This document shows positions 18,800-27,624 of a stretch of 64,000 nt of DNA, one piece after another; position 1 is the stretch's first letter, and every line of letters begins with the position of its first letter. Both the position numbers and the translations under genes were made by a program. The stretch lies in contig NZ_WPIN01000021.1 of the NCBI RefSeq assembly GCF_009754945.1, forward strand, positions 91,432 through 155,431, in the 5' to 3' direction. The notes below the pieces were generated by a model, which did no database searches, was not told where the DNA came from, and was given only the letters and a program-made list of their open reading frames with translations. Source of the stretch: Spirosoma arboris (GTDB lineage: Bacteria; Bacteroidota; Bacteroidia; Cytophagales; Spirosomataceae).

Positions 18800-20685
18800 A
18801 ATTTCTTTATGGCAATGGCCTGAAGCTGACCAATAATTGTCTGTTTTACATTCTCGGGCGGTCCATCATACACGGCAACCTTTAGAAAATTGCGTACCAG
18901 TTGGTTATGCAGCAAAGGGGTAAACCCCTCGGGTACCGGTGTCGCTGATAAGGTATAATTCGTTGCGTGGGCAATGACACGAATTTGATCACTGACGGTT
19001 TGCAGAATTTCAGCTTTATTCAAAGCGGCAATATCCGTGCTGTTTTTGCCCACCAATGGATCAACCAAACCGCTCCCATTGAGCACCTTTGTCATATCCT
19101 TTTGGTGGGACAGAATTCTAGCCAGCAAAGGGACTTTGGGTGCATCACCAAGGGTAAGCGTGTACTTATACGGCCGAATCACATCCCTGGTAAACCCAAT
19201 TATTCTTGCGTAGCGGTCAATGCCTAATTCCGTGTCAACTAGTCGAATCTGATCTCCGACTGAGAAAAAGTTGGGTGGATTGTCAATGGGAATTGACCCG
19301 GTATCATTGGCCAACTTTTGAAGGTACATTTCATCAAGCGTCAGCGAATACTCCACCGCTGGCGTACTGTTTTCGCGGAGCCATTGGGTGCCTGCGGCTA
19401 ACAGTTGGGCTTCGGCGGCTTCGACGTATTCATCCGGCATGATGATGTCAGTCATCACGTAGGTATCACCCGCAGCAATGCGAAACGGGGAGCCATCAAC
19501 CGGATCGGGAAAAATTTGACCCCGCTCATCCGTGAATGATTTAATCGTAAACGTCTTGGTGGTTGGATCAAACTTGACTAATTCAAAATCATAGCCAGCC
19601 AGTCCCCCCGTTTGAAAATGAATTTTTATAGTCAGACCATCAATTATATATTGATAGTGAGGCTTACTATTTCCATTCACGACATCATACCGATCAATGG
19701 CCAATGGGTTGAAGGGGATATCGGGATCGGTGAAGGTGAGTTGTGATGCTGAAGCGCCGACGGTTCCCGTTCGATGCGGGTAGACCTCCTCAAAAATCTG
19801 GGTACCTTCGATGAGGCCAAACGCAGCAATAGCCGCACTGTTATCAAGAAAGGAATCATCCAGCGAGGAGGTGCCAGAGCCCGCAAAAGGCAACTGTAAG
19901 CGTGTAGCATAGCCCCGGTAGCCACTGGGTAGGTTTTTACTTGAGCCAAATATATACGCCCGCGTCACAAAAGGCGTATTCTCAACGGATCGACGACTCA
20001 GCTCATACAAGCCCTTTCCCTGTCCATACTGGAACGTATACTCCAGTACCTGACCGGCAGGCTTAATGTGTAAGACTCGATTCGGCGCATCATTCGGTCG
20101 GTATTCAATTTGAAACTCAGTTCCCCACTCCGTGCAGAGTCGTTGCAGCACCGACAGACAATTCTCATTCTCGAAGGTGAGGGTTTTGGTGACCGTATCT
20201 TCCCCATCGATGGGAGGTCCAACAGTACCGGTATCATCGACTTCGCCGGGAATCTGAACCGTGCCAAGACCCCACGCTCCGCCAAAGACGCGGGCCATGT
20301 TACTCTGCAAAACGGTCGAGAAAAATTGGAGATTCCCGGTTAAGGAAAACGAAGAGGAAAGGGCGTTGCCACTGGTTGCCGAATCAAAAAAGATGACTCG
20401 GAGTAAATGGTACTGTGGACCCTCCAGTTTGACTTCGTACTCAAACCAATCCTCTCCTTTTCGGGTCAGGGCAGGCACTTGATTGGTGGTGTACAGCTGC
20501 CCAAATATGGGGACGGTCACCCCAATCCCGACCACTAACGGCGCCGTGGTTTTTACCGAAAATGTGAGTGTATCCGCATTCAATAATTCCTGTTTCTGTT
20601 CACCTTTTTCCAGGGAACGAACAGGCGCAAGGGCTAAAACGGGTACCTCGTCGCCATTGGACTGCCTTAATACAATCGGGGCCAT
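18796..20685 (-). CDS. Phage tail tip / Tal-like baseplate protein
   Basis: 629 residues. Seen: an N-terminal half with the beta-rich pattern of gp27/Tal hub proteins (residues 1-370, including LTFENENCLSVLQRLCTEWGTEF), then a C-terminal half rich in TYVMTDIIMPDEYVEAAEAQL and LGDAPKVPLLARILSHQKDM, ending with a helical tail. Position: directly after the Dit-like gene, where siphophages place Tal. Inferred: the hub at the tail tip that joins the fibres. No peptidase motif is seen. Confidence 0.65.
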   Translation of the reverse strand: MAPIVLRQSNGDEVPVLALAPVRSLEKGEQKQELLNADTLTFSVKTTAPLVVGIGVTVPIFGQLYTTNQVPALTRKGEDWFEYEVKLEGPQYHLLRVIFFDSATSGNALSSSFSLTGNLQFFSTVLQSNMARVFGGAWGLGTVQIPGEVDDTGTVGPPIDGEDTVTKTLTFENENCLSVLQRLCTEWGTEFQIEYRPNDAPNRVLHIKPAGQVLEYTFQYGQGKGLYELSRRSVENTPFVTRAYIFGSSKNLPSGYRGYATRLQLPFAGSGTSSLDDSFLDNSAAIAAFGLIEGTQIFEEVYPHRTGTVGASASQLTFTDPDIPFNPLAIDRYDVVNGNSKPHYQYIIDGLTIKIHFQTGGLAGYDFELVKFDPTTKTFTIKSFTDERGQIFPDPVDGSPFRIAAGDTYVMTDIIMPDEYVEAAEAQLLAAGTQWLRENSTPAVEYSLTLDEMYLQKLANDTGSIPIDNPPNFFSVGDQIRLVDTELGIDRYARIIGFTRDVIRPYKYTLTLGDAPKVPLLARILSHQKDMTKVLNGSGLVDPLVGKNSTDIAALNKAEILQTVSDQIRVIAHATNYTLSATPVPEGFTPLLHNQLVRNFLKVAVYDGPPENVKQTIIGQLQAIAIKKL

Positions 20686-21323
20686 AGGACAGTGAGGTTA
20701 GTTTTTGAATGTTCCGTGAATCGCTCCAGTTCGCCCGCGATGATTAAGTAATACAAGACCCCACTAGAGCCGCCATAATTGTGGGTGTAGGTCTGATTGG
20801 TACCTTGGGCAATGGTAACACTGCCATCCCCCCAGTGAAGTTTGACGGGCGTAACGGCGGTGATGGTAATTGTTGCAGTTGTTGCGCCTGCACCAACAAG
20901 AGTGTATTTAATGGGCTGTGGCTCGGTTAATTCCAGAGTGAACTGACCGAACATCTTTTTGCCCTGCCGCCATTTCTTTTTGATCGATATGCCTGACCGC
21001 ATATAGATCTCATAGACCATGGGCTTAGCCGAAAGGACACTGATGCTCAGTCGCTGGGTTTCTGATTTGAGAAACTGCGCTTCCATGGCGTTAACTTTTG
21101 ACACAAAATCAACCTCATCCGTAGCGACTAGACAACAGTCCAGTTTGATTTGGCGGGGTTTATAGCGCGGTCGCGTCAAGTCGACTACTTCGCCATGGGC
21201 GTCGGGCCACTCCACTGTAAAGGGGTCTTTTAGCTCCAGTCCATCCAATATCCCATCCGAACCTGATACAATCACGCCGAATTGAGAAAACAGAACCCCA
21301 TTTATGGAATAGATTACGCTCAT
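20667..21323 (-). CDS. Distal tail protein (Dit-like)
   Basis: 218 residues. The N-terminal domain (SINGVLFSQFGVIVSGSDG...LDGLELKDPFTVEWPD) and the central RQIKLDCCLVATDEVDFVSKVNAMEAQFL match the Dit fold of siphophage tail tips in length and pattern. A small PKD-like module is added at the C-terminus (VKLHWGDGSVTIAQGTNQTYTHNYGG). It lies between tape measure and Tal-like genes, the canonical position. A palindromic operator (21337-21361) sits about 15 bp upstream of its start. Confidence 0.65.
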   Translation of the reverse strand: MSVIYSINGVLFSQFGVIVSGSDGILDGLELKDPFTVEWPDAHGEVVDLTRPRYKPRQIKLDCCLVATDEVDFVSKVNAMEAQFLKSETQRLSISVLSAKPMVYEIYMRSGISIKKKWRQGKKMFGQFTLELTEPQPIKYTLVGAGATTATITITAVTPVKLHWGDGSVTIAQGTNQTYTHNYGGSSGVLYYLIIAGELERFTEHSKTNLTVLWPRLY

Positions 21324-21336
21324 TACCTTACGCAGT

Positions 21337-21361
21337 TATCTGCTTGTATTATAAGCAGTTT
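21337..21361 (-). promoter_or_regulatory. Palindromic operator-like site upstream of Dit gene
   Basis: Arms CTGCTT (21340-21345) and AAGCAGTTT (21353-21361) around an AT-rich centre. It differs at two positions from the sites at 25658 and 53662. Lies just before the Dit-like start on the minus strand. Confidence 0.55.
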
Positions 21362-21396
21362 AAAAGCCCATCAAGTGGCTACTTGAAACCCATTAA

Positions 21397-24300
21397 TTAT
21401 AAAATTCCTTTGGCGCGAAGGCCATCATTCAAGCCTGAGATCGTTCCATCGATCTTTTCAAGCAGGTCATTGGTCTTTTCAATTCGCGCTGTGTTACGGT
21501 CTATATTGCCAAGTACTAGCAGCTGCTGATTGATTAGTTGATTCGTATTAGCCTGCTGTATTCGCATCGCATTCGCCTGACCAACCAAAAGGCTGGCCGT
21601 ATCCTCCTGTATGCTTTTTACCGCATTAGTGGCCGCAGTTGCTGAAGATGCGCCCGACCCACTTGGCTTAAAAATATCCAATCCATACTGCTTAGCGGCA
21701 TCCTGCGCATCGGCAAGCCCCTGATTAAAGAGTTTCGTGAGATCATCCGCCTTGCCAAAGAACCGGCCGAAATCATCCACCCAGTTATTATCTCCGTTTG
21801 GCCCAACCGATTCCTCCAGTTCTTTCTGCAACTGATCGAATTGCTTCGAAAAGACCTGATTGAAAATGAGTTGAGATAAGAGATTATCCAGGATCTTGGA
21901 AACCGAATCACCAAAGGCTTGAGCCGAATTAGTGCCATCCTCAAAAGCACTAACGAGCGAGTTACGAAGGTCATCGCCGAGCGAACCGGCCAAAGTACTG
22001 ATGACTTCGTGGATAGCTTGTTTTGCTTCGTCTATTTGCTTTTGCCAGTCGAGGGTGGTTTGGAGTAATTGTTTAGTAGCCTCATCGACGGAATTGGTTG
22101 AGATTAGGCTCTCGGCCAAGGCGCTATTCAGCTCGTCTACTCCGTTTGTGCCTTTTTTAATTAAGTCAGGATATACACGAAGTAAGTCCGCAAACTCCTC
22201 TTCCTTTTTACTGGCCGAACCAAAAATACCCGCCACGAAACCCGCGACCGCACCAACAACGGTTCCTACACCGGGAAGTATAGCCGTACCAATAGCCGCG
22301 CCTGTTAAGGTGGATTTAGCAGCAGCGTTCCGATCCAGTGAATCGATGAGCCCTACCTTAGCCCGACCTTCTGCCAGCTTTTTCAGGGATGCCTGGTATT
22401 TCTCTTCAGCGTCAGTGAGTTTTTTATAGTTATCCTGAATCTCACCTACATAATCTGTTGTGAATACATTTTCCCGATTTTTGGCCTGTAAACCAAGTTG
22501 TTCATTCAGCAGGATATTATACTGCTCTTGTTGAGCAATAACAGATTGATAGTACTCTGTTTCAGCCTGCTTCCTTTGCTGATTGGCGGTAGCAATGCCA
22601 TCAATTAAGCCGATAAGTCCCTGAACGCCAACAGCAATTCGCTCGGTAGCAGTAGCCCCTTTTTTGGATGCCTGAGCAATTAAATCGACACTTGAGGCAA
22701 GAACGACTAACATACTTCCAGCCGCCCCCGCTTCGCCACCTAATTGGGAAAGGGTCTGCCCTAATTGACTGATGGCTGATGTATATTGACTAACAATATT
22801 GGCGGTACCTGCACTGAACGTTTTTTGAAGTTCATTTAGTTTTTTCTGGGCAGTCTTGTACTGTTCACTATTTGCTCCAAATTCACCAAGGGCACTCGCT
22901 ACAAGATTCTTTTGTTTTTCAATTTCAACCCGTTGCTGTTTTCGCCCTTCCTCAACAATAACCTTGGTCGTGTTTCGATAAGCTTCCGATTCTTCAAATT
23001 TGCGTTGCTTAAACTCCTCAAATTCCCGTTGCTCTTTCGTATTGATGTCGGCAAGGGCTACTTCATATGCTTCAGTTCGCTGACCATTATACTCCTTATC
23101 AAGCCCTAGTCGCAGGTCGTTATATTTCCTCCTAATGGCTAACTCCTGTTCACCGGAACTAGCTGACGATTGCAAAAATTGATTAACCTGATCTTTGAGT
23201 TGCTGCTCAGTTTGTACTTTCTCTTCAGCGGCTCGCTTGTTGATGGCAAAGTCCTCCCCTGTTGTCGGAGTTTTGCCACTTAATTTATCCTGTATTTCAT
23301 TGAGCTTTACCAGGTAGTCGGCTAAACTCTTGGACTCAACCTGTGCCTTTTGGAGACTCTCATTGAATACATCAATAGGTGATTTCTTTTGCTTTATTGT
23401 GTCTCGTTGCTCTAGTAACGAAGCCAGATTGGTCGTTTGGCTTGAAGTCAATCCAGCGTTATCACGCTCGTTTTCCAGATTCGCAATTTGGGTATTTAAA
23501 AAGTCGAGGTAGGATTGGCCAGATGCTTTAAGGTCAGCAAATTGACTGTCAGCGGCTTGTTGCCCATAGGCTTCAATCCATTTTGTGTATAGTTCATACT
23601 TGGCTTTTTTGTCTGCTATTTCCTCGTCGAAACTTTTAATAGCCAACTTCTTACGTATCTCCTCGACTTGCGCATCAGCGGCAAGTTTCTTGGCATTAAG
23701 TTGGTTAAGTGTAGTAGTATCGGTTTTGGGAGTTTTTGAAATTAATTCCTCGAAGTGCTTACTTACGGCTTCGTAGTAAGACAGGGAACCAAAGGGGCCG
23801 GTTTTGTCAGCTTCCTTTTGGGCCTTCTTTTCTTCTGGGGTTAATTCTCCGGTTAATCGACGCCGTTGAGCTTCAAGGGCGTCGATTTGGCGTTGGATTT
23901 GAGAGTTTTTGGCGTCAGTATTATCCAGACTCAACTGTTCCCTTTGGGCAGATATAGCCTCATCTAACTGCTTTAGGGTTACTGCCCGAACCTTTTGCTT
24001 TGTGGTTTCGGCCTTGACGGTGGAATTGGCGGTTTCATCATTGGCCTTCTGTTCTAACTTTAATTGTTCACGATAATCCTGCTCTTGTTTAATTTTATCA
24101 GCATTCAGTTTTTTATTCTGTTCGGCTATTGCCTTAGATGAATCAAAAGAACCGTCACTTCCTGCCTGAGCAAGAAGAAGTGATGCTTTGTCAAAAAAAC
24201 TGATTTCATTTTTACCGGCCTTGGCTTCGGATTCACGTCGAAAAGACTCTGTAAATTTTCGATCAAGTTCCTGTTGCTCATATTTTCGCTTAAGTGCCTC

Positions 24301-25641
24301 CACATAATCATTAATAGATTTAGTGCCAGCCTGCGTTTTAACACTATCTAGCGTTAATGCACTGAGATGCTCAGGCGAAAGGGCAATAAGGTCTTTTAGG
24401 GCTTTATTTCGAGCATCACGACTTAGCTTTTCGTTTGTGATTGTAGTTTTGAGTTGTTCAATTTTAGCCCTTTCTGCATCGGCTTGAGAGTTGGCATTTT
24501 CCCTCGATTCTTGCAAGTCTAGCTCTGCCTGTTGAGTAGCAGTCAGTTCTTTTTTATAAACAATAAGAGCTGTTGTAACGGCTATAATGGCAGTAGCCGC
24601 AATTACCCAAGGACTAGCCGAAGTTGCCAGGTTAAAGGCAATTTGAGCGTCTTTTGCACTTCGTATGGTCGTTGCCAAACTAAGCCACGCCTGAACGTTT
24701 CCCGCTACATTTGCAGCCGCCTGAACAACACTGGTCAAGACAATGGCACTTTTATACGCGCCGTAAGTGGCGATTAATACTTTTAATGGATTTAGAATTT
24801 GCTCATAACTTTCAACTAAGCCCGTTGCGCCTGTAATGGCACTCGCTAAAAGGTCTTCATTATCCTTGCCGATTTGATTTAACATCGTATCCCATGCCGC
24901 GGCAAGATTTGAGGTTAGCCCTGTTAAGGATTTGGCTTGTTCAGCCATCATACCGCCGAAATTCAACTTACCCGTACCATCTACTAGGCTTGTGATCGCC
25001 TGCTCAACTAAATTGAAACCTATCTTGCCATCAGCAACGAACTGGCGAACATCCTTGTCATTAATTTTTAGTAATCTGGAAAATTCGGGCGTCAAATTTA
25101 TCCCCCTCTCTATCAGCTTGTTTAGATCATCCTGTTGCGCCGTTCCCTGCGTTTTTATCTGGCTATAAGCAGCTACTAACTCCACCAAATTCGACCCCGT
25201 TCCGGCGGCAATATCCCCTAGTTTGGTCAGTGTTGGAATAATGCTTTGCACGCTAAACCCATAGGCCAGCATGAGTTTTTGGGCCTTGGCTACCTCATCT
25301 AACCCGTATGGTGTCTTGTTGGCAAACTCAATACCTTGCTTTAAAAAGGCATCTGCTTTGGCACGTGAGCCTAATAATACGGCGAACGAAATTTCTAATT
25401 GCTGAACTTCTGACCTTACCTTAAATAGTTGCTGAGGTAATTCCGAAAGGCCAGCAAACGCAAAAGCACCAGCGGCAAGACGACCTAAATTTTGAAAGGA
25501 GTCGTCAATTTTTTTCGTCTCCCGAACTGAAGTGGTGGAAAACCCCCTTATCCTTCGCTCCATTTCGTCCAACTGCGCATGGAAGTTGGCGGTGTTTATG
25601 AGGGCGTCGAAGGACAGGGCACCACTAGCTGATGAATTCAC
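21397..25641 (-). CDS. Phage tape measure protein
   Basis: 1414 residues from a GTG start. Seen: an N-terminal tape-measure domain (about 55-265, with LEISFAVLLGSRAKADAFLKQ and GTAQQDDLNKLIERGI), hydrophobic segments (about 290-370), a very long helical, charged region (about 380-1000), a second hydrophobic region (VQGLIGLIDGIAT), a glycine-zipper stretch near residue 1130 (GAAIGTAILPGVGTVVGAV), and a helical C-terminus. Known: it sets tail length and is ejected with DNA; the length fits a siphophage tail of a few hundred nanometres. Normally the gene follows the tail assembly chaperones; here those lie 19 kb away. Confidence 0.93.
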   Translation of the reverse strand: MNSSASGALSFDALINTANFHAQLDEMERRIRGFSTTSVRETKKIDDSFQNLGRLAAGAFAFAGLSELPQQLFKVRSEVQQLEISFAVLLGSRAKADAFLKQGIEFANKTPYGLDEVAKAQKLMLAYGFSVQSIIPTLTKLGDIAAGTGSNLVELVAAYSQIKTQGTAQQDDLNKLIERGINLTPEFSRLLKINDKDVRQFVADGKIGFNLVEQAITSLVDGTGKLNFGGMMAEQAKSLTGLTSNLAAAWDTMLNQIGKDNEDLLASAITGATGLVESYEQILNPLKVLIATYGAYKSAIVLTSVVQAAANVAGNVQAWLSLATTIRSAKDAQIAFNLATSASPWVIAATAIIAVTTALIVYKKELTATQQAELDLQESRENANSQADAERAKIEQLKTTITNEKLSRDARNKALKDLIALSPEHLSALTLDSVKTQAGTKSINDYVEALKRKYEQQELDRKFTESFRRESEAKAGKNEISFFDKASLLLAQAGSDGSFDSSKAIAEQNKKLNADKIKQEQDYREQLKLEQKANDETANSTVKAETTKQKVRAVTLKQLDEAISAQREQLSLDNTDAKNSQIQRQIDALEAQRRRLTGELTPEEKKAQKEADKTGPFGSLSYYEAVSKHFEELISKTPKTDTTTLNQLNAKKLAADAQVEEIRKKLAIKSFDEEIADKKAKYELYTKWIEAYGQQAADSQFADLKASGQSYLDFLNTQIANLENERDNAGLTSSQTTNLASLLEQRDTIKQKKSPIDVFNESLQKAQVESKSLADYLVKLNEIQDKLSGKTPTTGEDFAINKRAAEEKVQTEQQLKDQVNQFLQSSASSGEQELAIRRKYNDLRLGLDKEYNGQRTEAYEVALADINTKEQREFEEFKQRKFEESEAYRNTTKVIVEEGRKQQRVEIEKQKNLVASALGEFGANSEQYKTAQKKLNELQKTFSAGTANIVSQYTSAISQLGQTLSQLGGEAGAAGSMLVVLASSVDLIAQASKKGATATERIAVGVQGLIGLIDGIATANQQRKQAETEYYQSVIAQQEQYNILLNEQLGLQAKNRENVFTTDYVGEIQDNYKKLTDAEEKYQASLKKLAEGRAKVGLIDSLDRNAAAKSTLTGAAIGTAILPGVGTVVGAVAGFVAGIFGSASKKEEEFADLLRVYPDLIKKGTNGVDELNSALAESLISTNSVDEATKQLLQTTLDWQKQIDEAKQAIHEVISTLAGSLGDDLRNSLVSAFEDGTNSAQAFGDSVSKILDNLLSQLIFNQVFSKQFDQLQKELEESVGPNGDNNWVDDFGRFFGKADDLTKLFNQGLADAQDAAKQYGLDIFKPSGSGASSATAATNAVKSIQEDTASLLVGQANAMRIQQANTNQLINQQLLVLGNIDRNTARIEKTNDLLEKIDGTISGLNDGLRAKGIL

Positions 25642-25648
25642 GACAAAA

Positions 25649-25719
25649 GCAGTTTATAAACTGCTTGCAATATAAGCACTTCATAACTAAAAGTAATAAT
25701 GAATTACTTTTAGTTATGA
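25649..25719. promoter_or_regulatory. Composite palindromic control region upstream of tape measure gene
   Basis: Three nested elements: GCAGTTTATAAACTGC (25649-25664), AAACTGCTT followed by GCAATAT and AAGCA (25658-25680), and a perfect 17-bp inverted repeat TCATAACTAAAAGTAAT (25681-25697 and 25703-25719). The second plus the left arm of the third recur at 42285-42324 (37 of 40 bases the same) and partly at 37921. Confidence 0.6.
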
Positions 25720-25779
25720 CACATTGTTGAAGCTATTTGTTGACTACCTTAATAAGGTAGAATCGGGGATTTAGGGTGA

Positions 25780-26373
25780 TTACAGATGTGCCAATAAAGC
25801 AAATTGGGTTGGCCGAAACATCACTACATCATAAACAAGTGGGCCTAAATTCGGGTCAGTCTGAACCTTTTCTCGTTTAACCTCAGCCTCGACCCCTCCC
25901 TTTATCCATATATCTGAAACACTCCTCTTAGACAAATACCTTTGTCCATAGTTCTTTGTGAGGTATTTTTTTAAAACCAATGAGCCAATTGGGGTTGCAC
26001 TTGTAGTCCCATGTGCAAGTAACTTCAAGGCGACTAATTCATCTTTATCAAACATGGGTATAAATAATGCATCTATGCTATCTGGTAAAGAATCCGCCTT
26101 TATTTCATACGAATAATCGGTCTTGCTGTACTTAAATAACGTTTTATTTTGCACTAACCTGGCATAATTATAATTATACTGCTGCTTGCTCATCCCAAAC
26201 TTAAAGCCCAGGATGATATTACTATCCACCTTAGCCTTCAGGTTTTCCCGCCTAACGCTATCTATCTGATCGCCAGAGAAGGCAAAGGTTTTATTTGTAC
26301 TGGACTCTGCCCCCTTTTGGCAACCAAAGAACAACGGGAGTATAAACAGCAACAGTATGAGAAGGCGTACCAT
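25780..26373 (-). CDS. Putative lipoprotein
   Basis: About 197 residues when started at MVRLLILLLFILPLFFGC (26373). The longer frame starting at 26457 runs through a palindrome (ATGTAGATACAT) and is less likely. Seen: a type II signal peptide with lipobox FFGC, then a soluble domain with MSKQQYNYNYARLVQNK and a C-terminal LGPLVYDVVMFRPT. I do not recognise the family. It lies between tape measure and a DUF6169-like pair, inside the cargo block, and could be a surface-altering moron. Confidence 0.6.
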   Translation of the reverse strand: MVRLLILLLFILPLFFGCQKGAESSTNKTFAFSGDQIDSVRRENLKAKVDSNIILGFKFGMSKQQYNYNYARLVQNKTLFKYSKTDYSYEIKADSLPDSIDALFIPMFDKDELVALKLLAHGTTSATPIGSLVLKKYLTKNYGQRYLSKRSVSDIWIKGGVEAEVKREKVQTDPNLGPLVYDVVMFRPTQFALLAHL

Positions 26374-26470
26374 TTTAGACCAAAGGAAGGTTTTAGGTAG
26401 CCAATATAGAGGAAGGATTGTAGTTACACAAAAAGGGGTAATTACATGTAGATACATTCATTAGCCAAGC

Positions 26471-26505
26471 AAAAAAGGTCAATCTGCCCAGATTGACCTT
26501 TTTTT
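26471..26505. terminator. Bidirectional terminator
   Basis: AAAAAGGTCAATCT / AGATTGACCTTTTT stem with a 4-nt loop directly after the DUF6169-like stop codon. Confidence 0.85.
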
Positions 26506-26506
26506 A

Positions 26507-27022
26507 TTATTTACCTGAAAAAATCTCAGAGAACTCCTCTTCAATCTCTATCATATAAGGGTTGCTTTCGTGGTATAAAACGGCACCATAGGCCCGCAAG
26601 CCCGGATTTTCATACTTTTTACGGAGTACTCCAACAGTGCTAAGGTACTTACGGTACCACCTGCCAAAAGTTACGCTCCTGTGGCGCTCAAGTTCATTGG
26701 TTAAATCGCAGCTATAAGCTATAACAAGTAGCGGATTAGCTTGAAAGAGTTTTTTTAGCTCGTCCATTATTGTTAGCTCAAGCCTAGGATCACCTTTGAG
26801 ACTAAAGGCTGTTGGTCGGCTATAACCCCTGAGCGGAAGAACTGAAAGGGTTACACAGTTTTCGCCAAAAGGTTGTTCAGGGAAGACCTTAGCATTAGAC
26901 TGAACAAAGAGTTGATAAGTGATACCTTGGTCAGTATCAAATAGGAAACCATCTTTATTTACGCGTACCGGGTAAGGAGTATGGGTTGATAAACTCCGTT
27001 CCTTCGGGCTTCTTGGATTCAT
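26507..27022 (-). CDS. DUF6169-like protein
   Basis: 171 residues from the internal ATG (MNPRSPKERSL) at 27022, chosen because the longer frame runs deeper into the upstream gene. Seen: PYPVRVNKDGFLFDTDQGITYQLFV, a central VTLSVLPL strand, and ELTIMDELKKLF followed by NPLLVIAYSCDLTNELERHRSVTFGRW. This matches my memory of the DUF6169 family of Bacteroidetes; the function is unknown. It overlaps the 51-residue gene before it, so the two are probably translated together. Toxin-antitoxin-like pairing is possible but not shown. Confidence 0.55.
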   Translation of the reverse strand: MNPRSPKERSLSTHTPYPVRVNKDGFLFDTDQGITYQLFVQSNAKVFPEQPFGENCVTLSVLPLRGYSRPTAFSLKGDPRLELTIMDELKKLFQANPLLVIAYSCDLTNELERHRSVTFGRWYRKYLSTVGVLRKKYENPGLRAYGAVLYHESNPYMIEIEEEFSEIFSGK

Positions 27023-27110
27023 CGCCAGACATGATATATTCCACGAGCTTCTTTTTGTCCTCAATCATTTTCTTTAGAAAATTTTTGGGACGCTCTGCGA
27101 CCTTGTTCAT
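26955..27110 (-). CDS. Small protein paired with DUF6169-like gene
   Basis: 51 residues: MNKVAERPKNFLKKMIED, then KKKLVEYIMSGDESKKPEG and a C-terminal INPYSLPGTRK. Highly charged and helical at the start. It overlaps the start of the downstream gene by 68 bp in another frame, indicating translational coupling. Helical charged small partners upstream of a globular protein are typical of antitoxin-like or adaptor proteins, but no function is assigned. Confidence 0.5.
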   Translation of the reverse strand: MNKVAERPKNFLKKMIEDKKKLVEYIMSGDESKKPEGTEFINPYSLPGTRK

Positions 27111-27550
27111 AGCTCAGCCTCTTTGAGTTATGGTGAAGGCATTAAAGCATCGCAGAAAATGGGTAGATTACTACCTATTCGTTAGGTAGCCTACTACACC
27201 CGTTTCTCTACCGACAGCCCCTTTGCCGAATTAGATTTCGTGATGTTGGTGCATCAACACATATACATAGTGATGATGCAGATACAAGTACTAAAAAACA
27301 AAGTAGTACTACAGATAAAACAGATATAACACTTCAATAAACAAACGTACAGAAATGGAACAAAGTTTACAAATGCAGAATATACTAGTGAAGGTAGAAT
27401 AGGAGAAGTTGGTATACCTCGCGATTTTAGTGGAAAAGGAAATAAAAGTATTATAGAATGAAAAAGAGGAGATACAGAACGAAAAGATGGTTTTGCAATT
27501 GAAACAAAAAATGATTAAGGCGTGCAGTTACCCAAGCGCAGCTAAAACAT
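27111..27550. other. Decayed coding fragments
   Basis: No intact gene. Reading plus-strand frames gives short peptides of coding character broken by stops, for example ASTHIHSDDADTSTKKQSS near 27250-27340 and GTKFTNAEYTSEGRIGEVG followed by a TGA near 27360-27460. They are AT-rich compared with the phage genes. Source unknown. Confidence 0.35.
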
Positions 27551-27582
27551 GTAGCTACATCAAATATTGCCGCTTGGTAAGG
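27551..27582. repeat. 32-bp inverted repeat, left copy
   Basis: Begins GTAGCTACAT and ends GCCGCTTGGTAAGG. The reverse complement of 32064-32095 matches it at 30 of 32 positions. The two copies bound a 4.5-kb segment with the repressor, antirepressor and homing endonucleases. Confidence 0.75.
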
Positions 27583-27622
27583 AAACAGCCCGACGGCGCA
27601 TAGAGTGCTGTCGGGCTGTTTT
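27583..27622. terminator. Terminator after GIY-YIG gene
   Basis: Stem AAACAGCCCGAC / GTCGGGCTGTTT, T-rich on the right and A-rich on the left; directly after the GIY-YIG stop. Confidence 0.8.
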
Positions 27623-27624
27623 GG

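Noticed and set aside
21932..22429. Plus-strand 165-codon frame rich in S and P
   Set aside because: Antisense shadow of the tape measure gene.
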